From NCBI GenBank assembly GCA_018400515.1, contig JAGYMR010000142.1:1-7147 (forward strand): DNA of 7,147 nucleotides. Reading direction: 5' to 3'. Below the pieces are notes generated by a model. That model was not told where the DNA came from and ran no database searches. It was given only the letters and a program-made list of their open reading frames with translations. Within the stretch, counting starts at the first letter, position 1. Every line of letters starts with the position of its first letter. Both the position numbers and the translations under genes were made by a program. Positions 1 through 6,055 of the stretch are shown here, piece by piece. The DNA comes from Tangfeifania sp. Its GTDB lineage: Bacteria > Bacteroidota > Bacteroidia > Bacteroidales > Prolixibacteraceae.

Positions 1-2
1 AG

Positions 3-1415
3 GAGATTGAAAGAAAAGCGGAGAAAAGGGCCAAAGAGGCGCGGAAAACGGCGTGGAACAACTATGCTGCCGGATTTGATCCCGAAGTGAAGCAGCTGGA
101 GAAAATCATTCAAAAGATGAATGGACGAACCCCAAAAGAAGATAACCTGCTCAGCGACCTGGAAACCATCCGGCAGCGCGTCTTTCCCACCCGCCGGAGG
201 TATTTCAGTTTTGCCCAACAGGTATACTACCGGTTGCACGACCGGAAAGAACTCTCCGCAGAAACAGGGGCATTGCGGCAGTGGCTTGGCGCGTTTGAAA
301 ACCGCAGCCGCGGATTTTACAACCGCCAGCTTATGCGTCAAGCAACAGGTTCAGCCCAAAATGTACTGCCCGTAGCACCCACCTACCGGGAAGACAGTCC
401 GGAAGTCAACGGATCAGAGATCCTTCAGTCCAATTTCCAACAGCTTTTTAAAAATTATCCCCAACTGGTCACCTTCGGACAGGACACAGGGAAAATGGGC
501 GATGTAAACCAGGGAATGAAAGGGATGCAGGAGAAATTCGGCGAACACCGGGTGGCCGATGCGGGCATCCGGGAAACCACCATTATCGGACAGGGCATCG
601 GACTGGCCCTCAAGGGATTGAGGCCCATCGCCGAGATCCAGTACCTCGACTACCTGATTTATGCACTTCCGACACTCAGTGACGACCTGGCCAGCATGCA
701 ATACCGTACCCGGGGGAAACAGGCTGCCCCACTGATCGTCCGCACCCGGGGCCATCAACTCCAGGGAATGTGGCACGCCGGCTCGCCCATGCAAATGCTG
801 TTGGGCTCCCTGCGGGGAGTGTGCCTGTGTGTTCCGCGGAATATGACCCAGGCCGCCGGCATGTACAATGCCCTCCTCGAAGCAAACGACCCGGCCCTTG
901 TCATCGAGCCCCTCAAAGGATACAACGTGAAAGAAAAGTTGCCCGCCAATCCGGGAGCCTATAAAATCCCCCCGGGAATTCCTGAAATTGTGAGGGAAGG
1001 AACCGATATCACCGTGGTCACTTATGGCTGGAACATTCACCATGTGCTGAAAGCAGCCAACCTCCTCCAAACCCTGAAAGGGATTTCCGCCGAGGTCATT
1101 GATGTCCGCACACTGCTCCCCTTTGATATAAACCACCGCATCATGCAATCGGTGAAAAAGACCGGTAAGGTCGTGTTTACCGATGAGGATGTACCGGGAG
1201 GGGGCACCGCTTACATGATGCAAAAAGTGGTGGAGGAACAAAAAGCATTTGACTACCTGGATGTTCCGCCCGGAACAATCCCCGCCAGGGAACACCGCCC
1301 GGCCTACGGGATCGACGGGGAGTACTTCTCGAAACCCAATGTGGAACAACTTTTTGAAGGACTTTATGAAATGATGCGGGAAGCAGACCAGCAAAAATAC
1401 CCGGCTTTGTCCTGA
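3..1415 (+). CDS. 2-oxoacid dehydrogenase E1, C-terminal (beta-like) part of a probable fused alpha/beta protein; 5'-partial
   Basis: Thiamine-diphosphate-dependent E1 component, which decarboxylates a 2-oxoacid and passes the acyl group to lipoyl-E2 in the cytoplasm. The frame is open to the left edge, so the gene starts outside the window; the GTG at 87 is internal. About 470 residues are visible. Residues 1-135 are charged and helical (EIERKAEKRAKEARK at the start) and match no E1-beta core, as expected for a linker after an alpha half. The pyrimidine-binding domain spans roughly 138-310, with GQDTGKMGDVNQGM, the likely cofactor-activating Glu191 in IRETTIIGQG, and GLRPIAEIQYLDYL. A transketolase C-terminal domain follows at about 318-465, with the typical DVRTLLPFD and FTDEDVPGGG. 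Fused alpha/beta E1 proteins of this type are common in Bacteroidota. Substrate (pyruvate or branched-chain oxoacid) cannot be decided. It converges with the GH92 gene. A stand-alone beta subunit with an N-terminal extension is the main alternative. Confidence 0.88.
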   Translation, partial: EIERKAEKRAKEARKTAWNNYAAGFDPEVKQLEKIIQKMNGRTPKEDNLLSDLETIRQRVFPTRRRYFSFAQQVYYRLHDRKELSAETGALRQWLGAFENRSRGFYNRQLMRQATGSAQNVLPVAPTYREDSPEVNGSEILQSNFQQLFKNYPQLVTFGQDTGKMGDVNQGMKGMQEKFGEHRVADAGIRETTIIGQGIGLALKGLRPIAEIQYLDYLIYALPTLSDDLASMQYRTRGKQAAPLIVRTRGHQLQGMWHAGSPMQMLLGSLRGVCLCVPRNMTQAAGMYNALLEANDPALVIEPLKGYNVKEKLPANPGAYKIPPGIPEIVREGTDITVVTYGWNIHHVLKAANLLQTLKGISAEVIDVRTLLPFDINHRIMQSVKKTGKVVFTDEDVPGGGTAYMMQKVVEEQKAFDYLDVPPGTIPAREHRPAYGIDGEYFSKPNVEQLFEGLYEMMREADQQKYPALS

Positions 1416-1442
1416 AAAAAAACCCGGCCGGTAAGGCCGGTT
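1415..1442. terminator. Hairpin directly after the E1 stop codon
   Basis: A 6-bp GC stem, CCGGCC (1424-1429) with GGCCGG (1435-1440), closes a GGTAA loop starting 9 bases after the E1 stop. An eight-A run (1415-1422) lies on its left and only TTAAAACC on its right. Position suggests it ends the E1 transcript. The uridine run, however, would be made only by minus-strand transcription, where it could be a second barrier behind the mannosidase gene. It may work in both directions. Confidence 0.55.
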
Positions 1443-1711
1443 AAAACCATTTTCAGGAATTCAACAACGAAAATTGTTCATTTTCAATGGTATCGTATGG
1501 AACGCGCATTTATTTTAATCCTCACTTTGGAGTAACTATTTTCCTTGCTCGTTTCATAAAGACTCCGGAAAATAAAGAGCACCGGGCTAAAAAAGCCGGG
1601 GGAACCACTCCCCCGGCCTTCCGTTCTTTGCGGACAACGCTTCCGGATCATCCGGAACGTTTGCTTCAATATTTACCGACAGCTCCTGCGGACCGGAGGA
1701 ACCTGTCCCCT
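1416..1711. other. Convergent intergenic region between the E1 and GH92 stop codons
   Basis: These 296 bases separate two convergent genes. They hold the two hairpins listed separately and an AT-rich stretch (about 1441-1560) with only weak short inverted repeats such as GAAAA/TTTTC at 1469-1485. I see no supportable small gene. A plus-strand open frame starting near 1487 runs on into the GH92 gene and is its antisense shadow. Confidence 0.6.
1589..1617 (-). terminator. Rho-independent terminator of the GH92 gene
   Basis: Read on the minus strand, an 8-bp perfect stem, GCCGGGGG (1617-1610) with CCCCCGGC (1602-1595), closes a 7-base loop and runs straight into six T (1594-1589). It lies about 95 bases past the GH92 stop. 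Stem strength, short loop and adjoining T run make it the clearest terminator in the window. On the plus strand the same hairpin is followed by CTTCCGTTCTTT, a poor U tract, so it is mainly a minus-strand signal. Confidence 0.85.
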
Positions 1712-4021
1712 CTATTCGGAACCGGGATCAGAGGAGAAAGAATAAGGATAACTTCCGGATGCTGTCCCCCGTCCTTTATTGGGCACATGCCCCATTTGGA
1801 ACGAAATATCGGCTCCCTTCATAAGGTCGGAATAGTTGAAATAATTTTTATTCCAGTCATTCCCGTTAACCGTAATCCCCTGAACATACCGGTTGCCTTT
1901 ACCGTTTCCGGGGGCCTCGATATTAATTTTATTCCCGTTCTCGAGGTGAATGGTCATCTTTTTGAACAGCGGGGAACCAATGACATACTGGTCGGCCCCC
2001 GGGGTAACCGGATAGAATCCCAGCGAACTGAAAACATACCATGCCGATGTTTGACCGTTGTCCTCATCACCACAATACCCATCAGCATAAGGGGTGTAAA
2101 GTTTATCCATCACTTCGCGGGCCCAGTATTGCGTTTTCCAGGGCTGACCGGCATAATTGTAGAGATAGGTCATATGCTGAATGGGCTGGTTGCCATGGGC
2201 GTACTGCCCCATGTCCATAATCTGCATCTCCCTGATCTCATGGATGACCTGACCATAGTAGGATTCATCGAAATCGGGCGGCATAGCAAATACGGAGTCC
2301 AGCATCGAGATGAAAACATCTTCTCCACCCATCAGATCAATCAATCCCTGAACATCGTGAAACACCGACCAGGAATAGTGCCAGCTGTTGCCTTCGGTGA
2401 AGGCATCGCCCCATTTCAGGGGATTGAAGGGTTCCTGAAAAGAACCATCCTTGTTTTTTCCCCTCATCAGATTGGTTTCGGGATCAAAAAGGTTCCGGTA
2501 ATTCTGGCTGCGTTTTTTAAACCGGTCAATCTCTTCCTGCGGACGGTCGAGTGCCCTGGCCAGCTTCCAGATGGTCCAGTCGGCAAATGCATATTCCAGC
2601 GTACGTGCGGCATTTTCATTGATGCCGACATCATACGGCACATACCCCAGTTCATTGTAGTACTCGTGCCCCAGGCGGCCGGTGGCACTGACTTCCGGAT
2701 GCACATGCTCCGTCCCGTGCAACACCCCTTCATACAGCGTCTCAATATCATACCCCCGCAGTCCTTTCAGGTAAGCATCGGCCACAATGGTTGCCGAATT
2801 GTTCCCGATCATCACCGGCCGGTGGCCGGGACTGGCCCACTCCGGTAAGAAGCCGCTCTCAAGGTAGGTATTTACAAGGCCCGCCTGAATCTTTTCATTG
2901 AGGGAAGGATACATGAGGTTAAAAAACGGGAACACTGCCCGGAAGGTGTCCCAGAATCCGTTATCGGTAAACATATAGCCGGGAAGTACTTCCCCGTTAT
3001 AGGGACTGTAATGCACCATCTCCCCATCGGCGTTGAATTCATAAAATTTCCGGGGAAAAAGCAGGGTCCTGTAAAGGGTGGAATAAAAGGTACGGGTTTG
3101 CTCCACGGTGCCGCCCTCCACCTCAATGCGGCTGAGTTCATCGTTCCAGATCTCACGGCCGTCGGCCTTTACTTTTTCAAAATCATCATCCCCGATCTCC
3201 TGAAGATTCCTTTCAGCCTGTTCTTGACTGATAAAAGAGGAGGCTACCCGGGCATTGACTTTTTCATTTTTATGCGTGGAAAACCCGATAACCGCTCCCA
3301 CATGATTCGCTTCAATTTCCAGCTCATTTTCCAGCAGTTTTTCTCCCTGCCAGACCGAAGTATACTCAAAAGGTTTGTCGAATTCAATGACAAAATAATT
3401 CCTGAAATTTTCGGGAACACCGCCCCTGTTCCGGGTGGAATACCCGATAATTTTGTTCTCCCCGGGAAGGATCTTCACATACGATCCCATGTCAAAAGCA
3501 TCAATGACCACATACGAATGGTCGGTTTCCGGGAAGGTAAAGCGAAACCGAACAGCCCTTTCAGTGGGCGTAAATTCAGTAGTTACATCGTGATCGGCCA
3601 CATAAACACGGTAGTAATGCGGCTTGGCGATCTCCGCCTTATGGGAAAACCAGCTGGCCCGGTCATCTTCGGTGAATTTCACCTCCCCGGTTACCGGCAT
3701 CAGCGAAAAATTGCCGTAATCATTCATCCAGGGGCTGGGCTGATGGGTCTGTTTAAATCCCCTCAGTTTATCGGCGTTGTAGCTGTACTGCCATCCGTCG
3801 CCCATAGGGGCGGTCTGGGGGGTCCAGAAATGCAATCCCCAGGGCCGGGCAATGGCAGGATAGGTATTCCCGTTCGATAAACTGAACTTCGACTGCGTTC
3901 CCATCAGCGGATTCACATAATCCACCGGATCCTTGCAGGAACCGGCAGCCTTCTGGGCCCGTGCCTGAAAATTTGTAGCAATCAAAAAGATCGCACTGAT
4001 AATAAAAACTCCTTTTTTCAT
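1712..4021 (-). CDS. Secreted GH92 exo-alpha-mannosidase, probably alpha-1,2 acting
   Basis: Calcium-dependent exo-alpha-mannosidase (769 aa) that removes terminal mannose from mannans or N-glycans with inversion. An N-terminal signal peptide (MKKGVFIISAIFLIA, likely cut after ARA, residue 22) places it in the periplasm or on the cell surface. Cys29 has a poor lipobox (AGSC) far from the hydrophobic core, so a lipoprotein is less likely. The N-terminal beta-sandwich domain begins with DYVNPLMGT (34-42); the (alpha/alpha)6 catalytic domain follows from about residue 300. Family landmarks are FTDNGFWDTFR (351-361), TEGNSWHYSW (542-551) with likely general acid Glu543, YLYNYAGQPWKTQ (619-631), and GDEDNGQ (651-657) with likely base Asp652 or Asp654. 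From my memory of Bacteroides BT3990 numbering, these align at a constant offset of 10. Trp98, His594 and Glu595 then fall where the alpha-1,2 specificity residues sit. Length is normal for the family. The leader has a candidate promoter, and a strong terminator follows. Linkage specificity is inferred. Confidence 0.93.
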   Translation of the reverse strand: MKKGVFIISAIFLIATNFQARAQKAAGSCKDPVDYVNPLMGTQSKFSLSNGNTYPAIARPWGLHFWTPQTAPMGDGWQYSYNADKLRGFKQTHQPSPWMNDYGNFSLMPVTGEVKFTEDDRASWFSHKAEIAKPHYYRVYVADHDVTTEFTPTERAVRFRFTFPETDHSYVVIDAFDMGSYVKILPGENKIIGYSTRNRGGVPENFRNYFVIEFDKPFEYTSVWQGEKLLENELEIEANHVGAVIGFSTHKNEKVNARVASSFISQEQAERNLQEIGDDDFEKVKADGREIWNDELSRIEVEGGTVEQTRTFYSTLYRTLLFPRKFYEFNADGEMVHYSPYNGEVLPGYMFTDNGFWDTFRAVFPFFNLMYPSLNEKIQAGLVNTYLESGFLPEWASPGHRPVMIGNNSATIVADAYLKGLRGYDIETLYEGVLHGTEHVHPEVSATGRLGHEYYNELGYVPYDVGINENAARTLEYAFADWTIWKLARALDRPQEEIDRFKKRSQNYRNLFDPETNLMRGKNKDGSFQEPFNPLKWGDAFTEGNSWHYSWSVFHDVQGLIDLMGGEDVFISMLDSVFAMPPDFDESYYGQVIHEIREMQIMDMGQYAHGNQPIQHMTYLYNYAGQPWKTQYWAREVMDKLYTPYADGYCGDEDNGQTSAWYVFSSLGFYPVTPGADQYVIGSPLFKKMTIHLENGNKINIEAPGNGKGNRYVQGITVNGNDWNKNYFNYSDLMKGADISFQMGHVPNKGRGTASGSYPYSFSSDPGSE

Positions 4022-4043
4022 TTTTTCGGTATTAAATGGTGAT

Positions 4044-4073
4044 CAAATATTTTCGCTTTAAATTCCATACAAA
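4044..4073 (-). promoter_or_regulatory. Candidate Bacteroidota-type promoter for the GH92 gene
   Basis: On the minus strand, TTTG (4073-4070) is followed after 18 bases by AATATTTG (4051-4044). The second box matches seven of eight positions of the Bacteroidota -7 element TAnnTTTG, and the first matches the -33 TTTG. Spacing is about one base shorter than usual. It would give a leader of roughly 15-20 bases before the ATG at 4021. No Shine-Dalgarno sequence is visible there, only A-rich CCGAAAAA, which is normal for the phylum. Confidence 0.35.
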
Positions 4074-4227
4074 CCTGTATTCTTCCGCTCCCAAAGAGGT
4101 CCCCTTCCGGGCCACATAACCAAATCAGGGCAAGGTTACTACCGCCCCTGCTGATCGCCCTGGAGGCCCTTTGCCTCTGGCGCTTCCGGGAACCGGACCC
4201 TGCAAAGTAAATCTTTCAGGCAAAAAA

Positions 4228-4243
4228 AACAAATACATTTGTT
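4228..4243. repeat. Short inverted repeat AACAAAT-AC-ATTTGTT
   Basis: Perfect 7-base arms (4228-4234 and 4237-4243) around two bases. Read on the minus strand the second arm leads directly into a T run (4229-4222), so it could be a weak, AT-rich terminator for the sulfatase message about 160 bases past its stop. It could equally be an operator-like dyad for the gap. The loop is only 2 nt, so an RNA hairpin would have to open inner pairs. Confidence 0.35.
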
Positions 4244-4399
4244 CGCTTTCTGTTCCCTTTCTTTGTAATACCCGCAGGAAAGGGGGGCATTCCGGTGCTC
4301 CTCCCCTGTCTGGTTTTAAGATAACCGGCAATATCCGGGGGGTAACACCCGGCGCCGGGAAACAAGGGAGGAAGGTAGCGAAAAACAGCTTCCGGCAGC

Positions 4400-5860
4400 T
4401 TACCTTGTGGGTTCTGTTTTCCTCATGCGGTCCAGCATCCCGGATAACTTCTCCACCATATCGGGCCGTTCATCAAATAAGTTCACCGACTCGGCCGGAT
4501 CGTCCGCCAGATTGTAAAGCTGGGGTTTAAAATTTTTCTGCAGGTAGCCCAGCCGGTTCTCAGGCAACCCGTCGGGCGGCGTGTCATCAATGTATTTCCA
4601 GTCACCCCACCGGATAGCCTGCATTCCGTTAAGGTCTGCCGTAACCATGGCGGTCCGGGGATGCGGATTGGTGGTATTCTTCAGGGCCGGAAGGAAGCTG
4701 AAACTGTCGGGAGCGACCGCCTTTGATGCGGGCAGGCCCCCCGTGGTAATTTCACTGATCGTGGAAAAGACATCGGCCATGTTGATCAGGACGTCCGATA
4801 CCGAACCTTCCTGCACCACACCGGGCCAGTAAACAATAAAAGGCACCCGCGTTCCGCCTTCAAAAATCGTATGTTTATCCCCCCGGAGCGCCCCGTTAAT
4901 CTTCAATCCGTAATTGATGGCCTGGGTTTCCGGGGCTTCCGGACGGTTTCCGGGAATCTCCCCTCCATTGTCGCTTGTGAAAATTACAATGGTATTTTCC
5001 TGCAGGTTTTGATATTTCAACGCTTCAATAATTCGCCCGACACTCATGTCCAGATCCTGGATAAAATCCCCGTAGGGACCGCAATCACTCATCCCCCGCA
5101 TAAAATCGGAAGGGGTGATCGGATGGTGCACGGCCACAGGAGCAAAGTACAAAAAGAAGGGCGTCTCTTTGCTTTGCTGCCTTAACCACTCCACCGACTT
5201 GTTGGTCAATACTTCCATCACCTCTTTATTCACCCGCTGGGGGGCATCAAATCCAAGGTAAGGAGAACCATAGAATGTCCTTGAATAGGGCTCGGTCTTT
5301 TTGCTTCTCAACCCGTAGATATGATCATCTTCGATGTAGACACCCAGCGGCTCGCCATGATTCTGCGGCACGCCGAAGTGATAATCAAATCCCAGATCCA
5401 GGGGACTGGGGACCAGTTTTTCAGTAAAATCAACGGGTTTCCCCTTGCTGTATCCAAGGTGCCATTTCCCGATGGCAGCTGTGTTATAGCCAATATCCTT
5501 CAGAATATCGGCCAGTGTTACCCTGTCGGGATCGGGCAGCATGGGGTCAGTAGGATTCACCACCCCGAATTTCAGCGACGTGCGCCAGGGGTACCGGCCG
5601 GTCAGAAGCGCATAACGGGTGGGCGTGCAAATGGAAGCGGGGGTGCTTGCATTCGTGAAACGCATCCCCTGCTCCGCAAGGCGGTCGATGTGCGGGGTGC
5701 GCACCAGCTCTTTATTGGCACCGTAGGCATTAACACTGCCATAGCCCAGATCGTCGGCCAGAATAAAAACAATGTTCGGGTGATCCGCTCCCTTTGCCAT
5801 TCCGGCAAAAGCAGCCATGCCAAATGACAAAGCAACAAAGGTTTTTGAAAGTGGGTTCAT
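4400..5860 (-). CDS. Secreted formylglycine-dependent S1 family sulfatase (arylsulfatase-like)
   Basis: Hydrolyses a sulfate ester, most likely on a glycan, outside the cytoplasm (486 aa, normal for the family). Residues 1-25 form a signal peptide (hydrophobic FVALSFGMAAFAGM, cleavage near AKGA). The core starts at once with PNIVFILADDLGYG, where Asp36 and Asp37 are calcium ligands. The signature CTPTRYALLTG (78-88) contains Cys78, the residue turned into formylglycine, and Arg82. Further active-site residues are Lys132 and His134 in GKWHLG, His245/His246 in VAVHHP, Asp297-Asn298 in FTSDNGG, and Lys329 in LRGDKHTIFEGGTRVP. A C-terminal subdomain closes with the common QLYNLADDPAESVNL pattern. 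All expected catalytic residues are present, so it should be active once matured. Because the key residue is Cys, either an FGE- or anSME-type enzyme could mature it; neither gene is in the window. It shares orientation with the downstream GH92 gene. Substrate and S1 subfamily are not decidable by eye. No convincing promoter or Shine-Dalgarno sequence is seen upstream. Confidence 0.95.
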   Translation of the reverse strand: MNPLSKTFVALSFGMAAFAGMAKGADHPNIVFILADDLGYGSVNAYGANKELVRTPHIDRLAEQGMRFTNASTPASICTPTRYALLTGRYPWRTSLKFGVVNPTDPMLPDPDRVTLADILKDIGYNTAAIGKWHLGYSKGKPVDFTEKLVPSPLDLGFDYHFGVPQNHGEPLGVYIEDDHIYGLRSKKTEPYSRTFYGSPYLGFDAPQRVNKEVMEVLTNKSVEWLRQQSKETPFFLYFAPVAVHHPITPSDFMRGMSDCGPYGDFIQDLDMSVGRIIEALKYQNLQENTIVIFTSDNGGEIPGNRPEAPETQAINYGLKINGALRGDKHTIFEGGTRVPFIVYWPGVVQEGSVSDVLINMADVFSTISEITTGGLPASKAVAPDSFSFLPALKNTTNPHPRTAMVTADLNGMQAIRWGDWKYIDDTPPDGLPENRLGYLQKNFKPQLYNLADDPAESVNLFDERPDMVEKLSGMLDRMRKTEPTR

Positions 5861-5892
5861 CGCTCAATTATTTAAATTAATGTTTCCTGCTG

Positions 5893-5987
5893 AATTGTTT
5901 TATTGAAACGCCGGCCCGGGAAAAACGAAGAGAGCTGTTTTCCCAAAGGCTTATTAAAGTTCAGAAAAATAACGGATTAAAACAATT
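5893..5987. repeat. Distant inverted repeat in the sulfatase-helicase gap
   Basis: AATTGTTTTA (5893-5902) and its perfect reverse complement TAAAACAATT (5978-5987) face each other across 75 bases, upstream of the sulfatase start. The gap (5861-6055, 195 bases) is otherwise AT-rich apart from a small GC block, CGCCGGCCCGGG (5909-5920). I see no gene, no clear promoter and no strong terminator for the helicase here. Ten AT-rich matching bases can arise by chance, so functional meaning is uncertain. Confidence 0.3.
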
Positions 5988-6055
5988 TTGGGCGGTCTTT
6001 ATTTTTTGGAAACCGATAAAGAGGCATTGAGGCAAAGAAGTTGATTTAAAAATGC

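Larger units (their letters stand above)
4022..4399. other. Non-coding gap between sulfatase and GH92, rich in small palindromes
   Basis: These 378 bases hold no supportable gene: the short open frames here match no pattern and lack starts with ribosome sites. Visible structures are a perfect 12-base palindrome CCCGGCGCCGGG (4348-4359), the AACAAAT/ATTTGTT repeat (4228-4243), a GAGGC/GCCTC hairpin (core 4163-4177, extended by wobbles to 4160-4180) and a TCCGG-GAA-CCGGA hairpin (4185-4197). A weak 4-bp AGCT stem followed by T5 lies just past the sulfatase stop (minus strand, about 4399-4381) and could be a poor terminator. The length of the gap and a candidate promoter in it argue that GH92 can be transcribed separately from the sulfatase. 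Confidence 0.55.

Noticed and set aside
87..89. GTG as the E1 start codon
   Set aside because: The frame stays open to position 3 with charged helical residues that fit the same protein, and there is no ribosome site, so the real start is outside the window.
414..1394. Minus-strand open frame of 326 codons opposite the E1 gene
   Set aside because: The plus strand encodes unmistakable E1 motifs over the whole stretch. The antisense protein is rich in His, Gly and Pro with no known pattern, typical of a GC-rich shadow.
1487..2848. Plus-strand open frame of 453 codons
   Set aside because: It runs antisense to the GH92 gene, has no recognisable domain, and reads as low-complexity shadow translation. 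The minus-strand protein has full family motifs across the same bases.
3011..3880. Plus-strand open frame of 289 codons opposite GH92
   Set aside because: Antisense shadow of the GH92 N-terminal half; no motif, no ribosome site, no promoter.
4125..4530. Small overlapping open frames on both strands in the gap before GH92
   Set aside because: Pro/Gly/Arg-rich translations without family pattern or plausible start signals; one also runs into the sulfatase 3' end on the wrong strand.
5321..5827. Plus-strand open frame of 168 codons opposite the sulfatase
   Set aside because: Lies wholly over the sulfatase catalytic region, whose CTPTR signature fixes the true frame.
1712..5860. Calling this a polysaccharide utilisation locus
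   Set aside because: No SusC/SusD pair, sensor-regulator or other glycan enzymes are visible; two adjacent enzymes are not enough for that name.
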